Shown here: piece by piece, positions 6,597 to 13,627 of the stretch
Numbering within the stretch: the first letter of the stretch is position 1
Layout of the letters: each line of letters begins with the position of its first letter
Source: a virus
IMG/VR virus record: IMGVR_UViG_3300002835_007523
Location: 1 to 64,000 of that record
DNA: 64,000 nucleotides
Direction: 5' to 3' (one strand)
Program-made: the position numbers and the translations under genes
The notes under the pieces: generated by a model
The model's database searches: none
What the model was told of the DNA's origin: nothing
The model's input: the letters and a program-made list of their open reading frames with translations, nothing else

Positions 6597-7136
6597 ATGG
6601 CACGAGATAGCGGTTATCCACAAGTTACCGCCGGAAATATCGCCGTTGACTTCGTATGGGGAAACTTCCCTATGCAGCCAGACGATGATCGTACCGGAAA
6701 CGGAAGCGCTACTGTTGTAGTAGCAGCAAATGCTGCTCAAAACAACGACTGGAGCGGATACTCTGTATTTCAGAGCCCAGCTCTAACAAAAACAGATATC
6801 ACTGTAAACCTTAGTCCAGGATTAACCTCTGTTGTAGGAAACAACCACAGCGTTGCTCTAAACAACTGGAATGGTTATCCAGACTACACACCAGAAGCAC
6901 CTTATACAGACACAATTGATCAAGCAGCGGTTCCAAATGTTGTTGGATTAAGCGAGTCTGCAGCTAATACTGCACTTGTTGCAGCTGGCTTTGTTAAGGG
7001 CGCAGTTACAACAACTGCAGATGGTGCAACAGCACTAAACGACGGTCTTGTAAAGACACAGACTCCTGCAGCAGCATCAGTTAAGAATCTTGGTGATGCA
7101 GTAGCACTTGTCAAGTACGCTTACGTAGCTCCGTAA
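6597..7136 (+). CDS. PASTA-domain virion-type protein
   Basis: A 179-residue protein. The first about 110 residues form an Asn/Trp-rich beta-structured domain resembling phage decoration or fibre modules. The C-terminus (about 113-177) is a PASTA domain: VPNVVGLSESAANTALVAAGF, then a Q-T-P-A-A-A turn and a final VALVKY strand. In bacterial serine kinases and penicillin-binding proteins PASTA repeats bind cell-wall muropeptides. Here it could give virions weak affinity for an actinobacterial cell wall. RBS is GAATAGGAAAT. An intrinsic terminator follows. Confidence 0.82.
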   Translation: MARDSGYPQVTAGNIAVDFVWGNFPMQPDDDRTGNGSATVVVAANAAQNNDWSGYSVFQSPALTKTDITVNLSPGLTSVVGNNHSVALNNWNGYPDYTPEAPYTDTIDQAAVPNVVGLSESAANTALVAAGFVKGAVTTTADGATALNDGLVKTQTPAAASVKNLGDAVALVKYAYVAP

Positions 7137-7155
7137 TAGTTGTAAATACAAAAAG

Positions 7156-7181
7156 AGCCGATCATATGATCGGCTTTTTTT
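7156..7181 (+). terminator. Intrinsic terminator after PASTA gene
   Basis: AGCCGATC (7156-7163) pairs with GATCGGCT (7168-7175) around an ATAT loop, followed by seven T residues. A textbook rho-independent terminator. Confidence 0.9.
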
Positions 7182-7208
7182 GTTTTATTATGTTAATGTT
7201 TGCACTAG

Positions 7209-9782
7209 ATGAAACCACTGCGCCCATTCGCAGCACTAATTGGAATATCTAATAGAATTACTTTTGCCCTAGGAGCGGGCTTTATATATCTGCTTCTTGT
7301 GATAACGCCTACCTATGCGGAAGAAACTACTCCTTCCACAGAGTCTTCGACCTCAAGTTCTCCAGCTCCATCTCCAAGTCCAGAACCTTCTGCTTCAACT
7401 TCGGACCCTCAATCCTCCAGTACGACATATTCTGCTGAGGCAAGTCCATCCCCGACGCCAAGTTCTTCATCAACTTCTGGTTCATCCGATCCAAGTCCAG
7501 CTCCTGCGCCTTCACCTTCGCCTTCGCCCACTTCAACTCCTCTTGCAACTTCTGAACCTTCTCCTGCTCCAAGCGAAAGTAGTTCTCCGTCCGCAGGACC
7601 CTCTCCATCGACTTCTCCGAGTACAACGATTTCATCGTCTCCAGAACCCGCACCTTCTGCTTCAGCGGAGCCGTCCCCCATATCCAGCCCAGAACAATCC
7701 CCGTCATCAAGCAGTACAGTACAAACGCCCATTGCCACCAGTGTTGAAACACCTACGGTTACCTCCGTTCAATCAAAAATAGAGACAGCAACTGTAACAT
7801 TAAACACAGCCATTGAAGCAGCAACTACAGAGCAAAAATCAGCGGCCGCAACTCCAGTTGTTGAAGCTCAGGTGGCGATTGTACAGGCAGAGTCTGCCAC
7901 AGCCGTAGCCGTTATAGCTCAAGCCGCTGTAGATTCTCAGACGGTTGTAGTAGCTACCGCAACAAACAATTTGACTGCTGCTCAAACGGCTTTAGATGCC
8001 CTTAAAGATGCTCCTGAAAATACAAAAGTTTATACAACAGACGGGTATGTAGCACCAGTAGCGCCAGAAACAGCGACAGTTACTACAACCACTCTTCCGA
8101 CTATGTACGATGCATCAACTAAAATTCAAACCCCGTTTGATATTAAGATGGGCGATATCCTGTATAACGGTCAGGGCCCAAACAGCCAGATTTACGTAAC
8201 ATCCAAGGCAACTATTACTTTTGGCACTGGAGACCACACTTGGTGGGATTTCCCTGGTGGACCAAGTATTTCGGTATTTGCCAGCGACTATATGAATGCT
8301 GGACCAGGAACTTCTACTGTAGTGACTACTACAGAAACAACTTTAGAGGTTGATTGGAATCTTAAAAAATTTGGTGATAACAACGCCCCTATAACTAATA
8401 TTAATTGGAAAATGACAGTAAACCCAACAACTGGTGAATGGACGGGTATTGGAACTGTTGCTGGAAACACCACTAATCTTTGGTATCCGCAACGCACTGG
8501 AGTTAGAGAAACTGCGGGTCAACCTGTTCAACAAATGACTGAAGTTACTAGTGCGACAATTGCAGCAGCAGAAACGGTAGTTGCAGACAAGGCTGAAGTA
8601 AAAACAGAGGCTGTTGCTACATTAACCACTCTTACTGAAACAGCTACAGCAACGGTTGCTACTGCAAATCAGTTGGCAAATGTTGCTGTTGAGAAGGTTG
8701 AGGTTGCAGTAGCTGCGCTTTCAGCACCTGTAGTTTCGCCAGAGCCTCAACAGCCGTCGACACCGCCAGTCGAACCGACTCCTGAACCTGCTCCTTCTCC
8801 AAATCCTCCTGCTCAAGAATCTTCTCAATCAACAGCTCCTCAGAACCCTGAGCCGTCCACTCCTCAACAACCTGTCGAGCCTTCGCAACCTCAGCAGCCC
8901 ACAGAGCCTCAAACTCCTTCGGATCCATCTACTACTCCTTCTGATCCTGCTGACAATAACAACTCTGACAATAACACGTCCCCGGAGGAAGAGACTCCTG
9001 ACGTTCCTCCAACTCCAGAAGACGGAGACGATACATCAACTCCTGAGTCTGAGGATCCTCAACCAACTCCCGAAGAGCCTTCTGAAAACGAATCCTCCGA
9101 CGAAAGCGATGAAACATCTACTGAGTCACCCACAGAAGAGTCATCGAACCCCACAGAAGAGCCAACAGAGCCGGAAGATACCGAGCAAACAGACGAAGAA
9201 ACTTCGGAGCCTTCGGACCCAACTGACGTAGTTGAGGAACCAGAATCACCACAGCAGTCACAAGAGACAGAGCAAGAAAATCAGTCCACAGAATCATCCC
9301 AGAATGATACACCAACCGAGGAAAAGGTTACCGCCCTCTTAGAGCAGGCTGGATCTGCCCCAGTTAGTACAGAAGCTATAAAAGAAGCTGGACTAACCTA
9401 TTCAGACCTTCCACCAGCAACTCCAGTTGAGGTTAGAACTGATGAAGATGGAAATGCTGTCATAATTACTGCAGAAGTTGCTGCAGCTTTAGTTCTTTTA
9501 GAAAATCCTGCAGAACTCCTTGGAGCAATATTCGAGAACCCAGCTCAAGCATTAACAGCGCTAGGAAACATAGGCGCAGATATGTCTGAAGAAGAACGAC
9601 AAGAAGCTGAAAAAATAGTTGTAGCAGCGGTGATTGCCGGACAAGCGGCAGTAAACGCCGCAACTATGGCCGCTGCAGCCACAACCTCATCAACTACTGG
9701 AGGGTCTAGTGGTGGGGGAGGACCTTCAGGTGGAAGTTCAAAGGGCGGAGATAAAATACTAAGGAGACGAGGAAAATGGTAA
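7209..9782 (+). CDS. Secreted Ser/Pro/Thr/Glu-rich surface-type protein
   Basis: 857 residues. The N-terminus has basic residues followed by a hydrophobic segment (about 16-34) ending in TYAEE, a likely signal peptide or anchor. Residues about 40-190 are a Ser/Pro linker; 195-270 are Ala/Thr/Val-rich helical; 275-430 look like a folded beta domain (TFGTGDHTWWDFPGG, WNLKKFGDNNAP); then helices, a Pro/Glu/Asp-rich acidic linker (about 510-700) and an Ala-rich end closing with Gly/Ser and KILRRRGKW. No clear ribosome site precedes the ATG, although a terminator does, so its mRNA may be separately started. It could be a host-surface or exclusion protein or a wall-spanning lysis factor; function unknown. 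Confidence 0.75.
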   Translation: MKPLRPFAALIGISNRITFALGAGFIYLLLVITPTYAEETTPSTESSTSSSPAPSPSPEPSASTSDPQSSSTTYSAEASPSPTPSSSSTSGSSDPSPAPAPSPSPSPTSTPLATSEPSPAPSESSSPSAGPSPSTSPSTTISSSPEPAPSASAEPSPISSPEQSPSSSSTVQTPIATSVETPTVTSVQSKIETATVTLNTAIEAATTEQKSAAATPVVEAQVAIVQAESATAVAVIAQAAVDSQTVVVATATNNLTAAQTALDALKDAPENTKVYTTDGYVAPVAPETATVTTTTLPTMYDASTKIQTPFDIKMGDILYNGQGPNSQIYVTSKATITFGTGDHTWWDFPGGPSISVFASDYMNAGPGTSTVVTTTETTLEVDWNLKKFGDNNAPITNINWKMTVNPTTGEWTGIGTVAGNTTNLWYPQRTGVRETAGQPVQQMTEVTSATIAAAETVVADKAEVKTEAVATLTTLTETATATVATANQLANVAVEKVEVAVAALSAPVVSPEPQQPSTPPVEPTPEPAPSPNPPAQESSQSTAPQNPEPSTPQQPVEPSQPQQPTEPQTPSDPSTTPSDPADNNNSDNNTSPEEETPDVPPTPEDGDDTSTPESEDPQPTPEEPSENESSDESDETSTESPTEESSNPTEEPTEPEDTEQTDEETSEPSDPTDVVEEPESPQQSQETEQENQSTESSQNDTPTEEKVTALLEQAGSAPVSTEAIKEAGLTYSDLPPATPVEVRTDEDGNAVIITAEVAAALVLLENPAELLGAIFENPAQALTALGNIGADMSEEERQEAEKIVVAAVIAGQAAVNAATMAAAATTSSTTGGSSGGGGPSGGSSKGGDKILRRRGKW

Positions 9783-9949
9783 AGCTACTAAAAGACATGG
9801 CAGATCAGCTATGGACTCTACTAGGCATGTTTATTGCTTGGGTTGTCCTAGACGGGTCAGCTAAGACTGTTGTAGGATACGCAATTATTGGAACATTTAT
9901 TGCCTGGGCAGTAACTTACCCCCTGAGGAACCCAAAGGATGAAGAATAA
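9776..9949 (+). CDS. Small two-segment membrane protein, holin candidate
   Basis: 57 residues, too short for most gene callers. RBS AAGGAGACGAGG precedes ATG 9776, inside the end of the previous gene. Two hydrophobic segments (about 12-26 and 32-48) with a short G-S-A-K turn and a charged end (RNPKDEE) resemble class II holins. It heads the lysis-type group: two small membrane proteins, a lipoprotein and the CHAP enzyme. Confidence 0.65.
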   Translation: MVKLLKDMADQLWTLLGMFIAWVVLDGSAKTVVGYAIIGTFIAWAVTYPLRNPKDEE

Positions 9950-10139
9950 GAGTAGACTAGTCCTACTAGGACTATCATTACTGCTTTTGTCTGGCTGTGG
10001 GTATGACGGACATTTCCGTTATCCATGTCAAGACCCAGCTAATTGGGAAAAAGCAGAGTGTAAACCACCAGTATGTACTGCTAGTGGAACGTGCCCTGCG
10101 GACCTAGGCGTCAAACAAGAAGGAACATCAAATGGCTAA
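9939..10139 (+). CDS. Small phage lipoprotein
   Basis: 66 residues. Signal peptide with lipobox L-L-S-G-C at about 16-20, so the mature protein is a lipid-anchored 46-residue chain. It carries the RYPCQDPANWEKAECKPPVC core with conserved cysteines that I recognise from lipoproteins of T4-like marine phages. Role in those phages is unproven; the place between membrane proteins just before an endolysin suggests a lysis or exclusion role. Overlaps both neighbours. Confidence 0.82.
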   Translation: MKNKSRLVLLGLSLLLLSGCGYDGHFRYPCQDPANWEKAECKPPVCTASGTCPADLGVKQEGTSNG

Positions 10140-10542
10140 AGAAAGACTAACACCACAAGAACTAGACGCTAGATTAAAGTTTATTCTAGGAATCACCTTA
10201 GGTTCTATTTTATTTTTTACAGCTATAGGAATTCTCTATGGCCTTTTGTTCGTTACTCAACCTATTGGGGCACAGTCAGAAAATGACAAGATGTTCTTCA
10301 ATGTTTTGGGTAGCGTAGCTACATTTATTACTGGAACTTTGGCTGGACTTCTTATTGGTCAGTCTGGTGCAAAAGACATTATGGCTGCACAACTAGCCAA
10401 TAAAGAGATGGACTCAAAGAATACTCTTGCTGATAAAAAGCTTGAGGCAGAAATTGACGACGCTAAGGCTCGCAGACTTGCAAAGCCAGACGGAGCAGTT
10501 CCCCCAGCACATCCAGTTGACGAAGATTGGGATAAAGACTAA
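10132..10542 (+). CDS. Membrane protein with two TM segments, holin-like
   Basis: 136 residues. Two strong hydrophobic segments (about 18-42 and 58-77, the latter GSVATFITGTLAGLLIG) are followed by a charged coiled tail of about 55 residues. This holin-like topology, together with overlap of the lipoprotein upstream and direct contact with the CHAP endolysin downstream (stop and start share a base), makes holin or lysis accessory the best guess. Confidence 0.72.
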   Translation: MAKERLTPQELDARLKFILGITLGSILFFTAIGILYGLLFVTQPIGAQSENDKMFFNVLGSVATFITGTLAGLLIGQSGAKDIMAAQLANKEMDSKNTLADKKLEAEIDDAKARRLAKPDGAVPPAHPVDEDWDKD

Positions 10543-11108
10543 TGGCGGAACAAGGAACAGCAGCTAAGCTTATTGAAGTTGCTACAGCAGAAGTAGGTAC
10601 AGTCGAAGGTCCAAAGGACAACGAGACTAAGTACGGTGCGTTTACTAAGGCTAACTTCTTGCCTTGGTGCGGAAGTTTTGTTATGTGGTGTGCCGATCAG
10701 GCTGGCGTAAAGGTACCAAATACTGTATCAACTCCAGCTGGCGCAGCAGCGTTTAAGAAGAAGAATGCTTGGATTGACGGTGATCTTGCAGATCCAGAGC
10801 CAGGTGATATTGCTTATTTTGATTTTCCATCAGATGGTGTAGATCGAATTTCCCATGTTGGAATTGTCATTAAGGACAATGAAGACGGCACTGTATGGTG
10901 CATAGAGGGAAATACCTCTGGAGACTCCAAAGGTAGCCAACGTAATGGAGGAGAGGTCTGCAAAAAACTACGTGCATATAAAAAGAATAAAAAGAATGTG
11001 CAAGTCTCTATCGTTGGATTTGGTCGACCAAAGTTTAAGGGTGCGGCTAAATCATCCGTCCCAGCATCACCTGCTGAGACATGCGACCGTTGTGGAAAAC
11101 TTTTGTAA
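10542..11108 (+). CDS. CHAP-domain endolysin
   Basis: 188 residues, predicted amidase or endopeptidase that cuts host peptidoglycan at the end of infection. The CHAP/NlpC-like core shows the nucleophile Cys43 in PWCGSFVMWC, His105 in ISHVGIV and an E/N pair in IEGNTS (122-126). There is no signal peptide, so export would need the holin-like neighbours. The C-terminus has a C-D-R-C-G motif (181-185), perhaps half of a zinc knuckle. A terminator follows. Confidence 0.9.
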   Translation: MAEQGTAAKLIEVATAEVGTVEGPKDNETKYGAFTKANFLPWCGSFVMWCADQAGVKVPNTVSTPAGAAAFKKKNAWIDGDLADPEPGDIAYFDFPSDGVDRISHVGIVIKDNEDGTVWCIEGNTSGDSKGSQRNGGEVCKKLRAYKKNKKNVQVSIVGFGRPKFKGAAKSSVPASPAETCDRCGKLL

Positions 11109-11133
11109 AAGGATGTGATCCTTATCTAGAGAT

Positions 11134-11165
11134 AAGGGGCCGGATTTCTCCGGCCCCTTTCTTTA
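11134..11165. terminator. Bidirectional terminator between convergent genes
   Basis: AAGGGGCCGGA (11134-11144) pairs with TCCGGCCCCTT (11149-11159) with a TTTC loop; T-rich sequence follows and A-rich sequence precedes it. It can end transcripts from both the CHAP gene and the minus-strand gene. A second short stem (CTTATC/GATAAG) lies just before it. Confidence 0.88.
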
Positions 11166-11729
11166 TTACTCCGAGAATCTACTAATCCAGAGTTCTATCC
11201 CAGGCTCTGATGGGTCTCCATCATAAGCGTGAGGGCCATAGCCCCAAGAACCCCAGTTAGTGCCCTTAGCCGTCATATAGAAGGCTATTTGAGCATTTAC
11301 TACTGGGTCAAATAATTGTTTCTTTGTATCGATTTGTATTCCGTTTTGTTGAAATTTATCTATCCTGTCCGAACCTAAAGTTCCAATCATGTTTATTTGA
11401 AATAGCCCATAAGAGTCATCTCCTGTAGACGGAGTATCATTATGGGAAGTAGGACGTCCTGTGGACTCCCTCATAGCTACGGCCCAAGCTATTTTTAACT
11501 TTTCCCCCTTAAAGCCAGTAAGCTTTAAAAGGTCGATTAATTCATCATTTGATAGCTTTTTAGCGTTTCTGTATTTTTCAATAGGGTCAACTTCTTCTAC
11601 CGCAACTGTTACGGTAGTTCCATCAGACGGTAAGATCTGATTTGACCAGGCCCATGCTACGTCTACACTCATTACAAATAAAAGTGCTAGCAATGAGGTT
11701 AATATCTTAACTTTTGCACTATACTTCAC
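11166..11729 (-). CDS. Secreted lysozyme/transglycosylase-like enzyme
   Basis: 187 residues, the only complete gene on the minus strand. A signal peptide (hydrophobic 9-27, ending A-W-A) directs export. The lysozyme-like core has the putative catalytic Glu88 in AWAVAMREST, then SYGLFQIN (106-113) and N-A-Q-I-A-F-Y, the pattern of SLT-type domains. The same domain type forms the C-terminus of the tape measure (43920-46901). Being exported and read separately, it might act on the wall from outside, for instance during release or against competing phage. It faces the plus-strand run on both sides. Confidence 0.85.
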   Translation of the reverse strand: MKYSAKVKILTSLLALLFVMSVDVAWAWSNQILPSDGTTVTVAVEEVDPIEKYRNAKKLSNDELIDLLKLTGFKGEKLKIAWAVAMRESTGRPTSHNDTPSTGDDSYGLFQINMIGTLGSDRIDKFQQNGIQIDTKKQLFDPVVNAQIAFYMTAKGTNWGSWGYGPHAYDGDPSEPGIELWISRFSE

Positions 11730-11925
11730 TTCATCCCCTGGGTCTAGAGGGCCAGATTGTTACCCATAACAACTGTCACTTGCCATGAGCGATACGGCCT
11801 CTTTCTGCCGCATCTATCTGCAACCCCTTTACTTGCGAGACTACAAATGCCCGGTTTCCCAGGCATTAGTAGAACCGTAGCAGTAAATACAGGGGGTCCG
11901 CAACCCTGAAGTGAAAAGGAAAAAA
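11730..11925. promoter_or_regulatory. Divergent intergenic region with hairpin
   Basis: This 196-base gap separates the minus-strand lysozyme-like gene from the plus-strand packaging run, so it should hold promoters for both. AATGCC and GGCATT (about 11846-11867) can pair as a short stem. Clear -35/-10 boxes could not be assigned. Confidence 0.4.
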
Positions 11926-12219
11926 ATGTCTAAATGTCTGAATTGTGATGATAATGCGGTGTATATTTTGGAAAAAAGGGGACAAAGCCCACAATTATTT
12001 TGTGAGAAAGATCTCCCTTGGTTTTTAAAATCTGCGCTACCAGCTGAAGGATTAAAGAAGATCTCTGATCTTGTAGTTGAAGAAGAGCCTAAGATTGAAG
12101 AAAAATCAAAGAAGCCTTCAAAGAAGGAAGAACCAGTTGTGGTTTCTGAACCGGAACCAGTAGTCGAAGAAACTGTAGCGGAAGAAGAGATCAATGAAGA
12201 TAGAGACGATAATAACTAA
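11926..12219 (+). CDS. Small zinc-binding protein with acidic tail
   Basis: 97 residues from ATG 11926 (AAAAGGAAAAAA just upstream; an in-frame GTG at 11911 is less likely). CLNC near the start and FCEKDLPWFL make a DUF7455-like zinc site, similar to the protein at 2125. The second half is a Glu/Lys/Val acidic tail. Overlaps the next gene by 26 bases. Confidence 0.75.
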   Translation: MSKCLNCDDNAVYILEKRGQSPQLFCEKDLPWFLKSALPAEGLKKISDLVVEEEPKIEEKSKKPSKKEEPVVVSEPEPVVEETVAEEEINEDRDDNN

Positions 12220-12454
12220 GCAGGGACATCCTGTTCCTAACACTGTTATGCAGCCTAGAGGACCATTTCCTCCTGAGCTTCTTGAGGAACCAAAAATCGT
12301 ATATGAATACGATAAGCAGGCTGAGAATGGCGGTTATGAGCTGCCAGTTGAGGGCACTGCACAAAATGACTATAAAGAACTTCGTTGGTTTAAGTGCAAT
12401 ATCTGTTTAACAGTTATATCTGAAAATCATCTAGAGACACATCTTTGTGAGTAA
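12194..12454 (+). CDS. Small protein with C-terminal zinc motif
   Basis: 86 residues. A Pro-rich N-terminal half, then WFKCNICLTVISENHLETHLC at the end: a C-x2-C ... H-x3-H-x-C arrangement that should bind zinc. The family is unknown to me. It sits just ahead of the terminase group, tightly packed with neighbours. Confidence 0.75.
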   Translation: MKIETIITKQGHPVPNTVMQPRGPFPPELLEEPKIVYEYDKQAENGGYELPVEGTAQNDYKELRWFKCNICLTVISENHLETHLCE

Positions 12455-12459
12455 GGCTC

Positions 12460-13104
12460 ATGGTAAATAGAAGAGGCTGGAATAGAATAAGCGCTGCAGA
12501 AGAAGCTGCACGTAGAGCCCGCAATGCCATGAACAGAATGGATGCGAGTGATTTAGAAAACTATCTCCCTCAAGAGATAATACGAGCAATAAAAAAAGAA
12601 AGAAGAAGTCTAGGAGAGCAGCTTTCTAGAGGCGTAACTCGTCCGGGATATACAACAAATGAGATCGATGTAAATATAGATCCTAGAGGCGCATACTACG
12701 AAAACGAGATGATGTATCTCGATCCGGCCCTAGCAATATACCCTGAACCGGGTGAAGAGGCGTATGCTCCAGTATCTTTTAGGGGTAACCTTACAGAGGC
12801 GCCAACAGCTACTAGCAAACCAGAACGCCCAAGAACTGTTGCAGCAGCATACGACCCAAATAGAAGCACATTAACAATCGTCTTTAGAGACTCCACCGTA
12901 TATAACTATTACGACGTTAGTATGGATGAGTGGGAAGATTTTAGAGAAAAACCAAGCAAGTATGAATACATTAGGGATGTTTTAGACTACAAACCTAGAG
13001 GCCCTGCAGATATAAGCTCTGTCCCTACTGATGTAAGAATGTTTGCTTATAGGGCAACCAGAGCGGCTCAGCTTGCTGCTGAAAAGAAGAAACGGAGTAA
13101 GTAA
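12460..13104 (+). CDS. KTSC-domain protein
   Basis: 214 residues. A basic helical N-terminus is followed by a Pro-rich linker and a KTSC domain at about 125-178: VAAAYDPNRSTLTIVFRD, then Y-N-Y-Y-D-V and W-x-x-F-x-x-x-P-S-K-Y. KTSC domains occur beside lysyl-tRNA synthetases and in many phages; their role is not known. Its position directly upstream of the terminase suggests a packaging or head role. Confidence 0.82.
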   Translation: MVNRRGWNRISAAEEAARRARNAMNRMDASDLENYLPQEIIRAIKKERRSLGEQLSRGVTRPGYTTNEIDVNIDPRGAYYENEMMYLDPALAIYPEPGEEAYAPVSFRGNLTEAPTATSKPERPRTVAAAYDPNRSTLTIVFRDSTVYNYYDVSMDEWEDFREKPSKYEYIRDVLDYKPRGPADISSVPTDVRMFAYRATRAAQLAAEKKKRSK

Positions 13105-13397
13105 TGGCTACAACAAAAGATATAGGAAACTATTACTGGCATGGCCTAACCTATCCGTACAAGCCAAAAGGTCTGTATGAAAAAGCTGAGACTCAGGAAA
13201 TTGACGAACCTTTTAGGCATGGGTCCGGGGTATCTATACGCATACCCTTTACAAAAAGGGCAATAGTTATGGGTAAGTGGGCAAAAACTGGATATACAGA
13301 GAGCGAGGCTCTAACCTACGCCATACGGGGTAGAGGATTAAAAAAGGACGAGGTAAACTGGGATGCTATACGTCAAGGAGTAAAAGAGAGTAACTGA
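13104..13397 (+). CDS. Small protein, unknown
   Basis: 97 residues, starting in a TAATG overlap and ending with a TGATG overlap. It has a Tyr-rich start (YYWHGLTYPYKPKGLY) and a helical end. Possibly a small terminase-type accessory by position; no motif supports that. Confidence 0.7.
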   Translation: MATTKDIGNYYWHGLTYPYKPKGLYEKAETQEIDEPFRHGSGVSIRIPFTKRAIVMGKWAKTGYTESEALTYAIRGRGLKKDEVNWDAIRQGVKESN

Positions 13398-13627
13398 TGT
13401 TTAAGAAGCGTAAACAACAGCGTGAAATAACACGGGTTCAAAAACGAATACAAACCCTTCCTTCAGGAGAAATAGTGGGGTGGGTAAATAACTCTATTTA
13501 TAACATTGATCGTAACCTATCCATGTGGAGCCGTACAGAAGACGCTACATTTTTAGAAGAAGCTCGATTAGCATCAGAGGTGCTACATGAGGCCCTAGAG
13601 TCGTTAAGTAGGAGAGTAAATGCGTGA
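13397..13627 (+). CDS. Small helical protein, unknown
   Basis: 76 residues, basic N-terminus and amphipathic helices (EEARLASEVLHEALESLSRR). Overlaps the terminase start by eight bases. It is the nearest gene upstream of the large terminase, the usual place for a small terminase, but no DNA-binding motif is visible. Confidence 0.7.
   Translation: MFKKRKQQREITRVQKRIQTLPSGEIVGWVNNSIYNIDRNLSMWSRTEDATFLEEARLASEVLHEALESLSRRVNA

Noticed and set aside
7327-9315. Minus-strand frames of 61-141 codons inside the 857-residue gene, looking like coiled-coil and membrane proteins in operon order
   Set aside because: All are in the register where each minus codon is read from positions 2 and 3 of a plus codon plus position 1 of the next. 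Since plus codons for Ser, Pro, Thr and Ala have C in position 2, these minus codons end in G and encode Leu, Glu, Lys, Gln, Met and Trp with few stops. The helical look is an artefact of the plus-strand composition.
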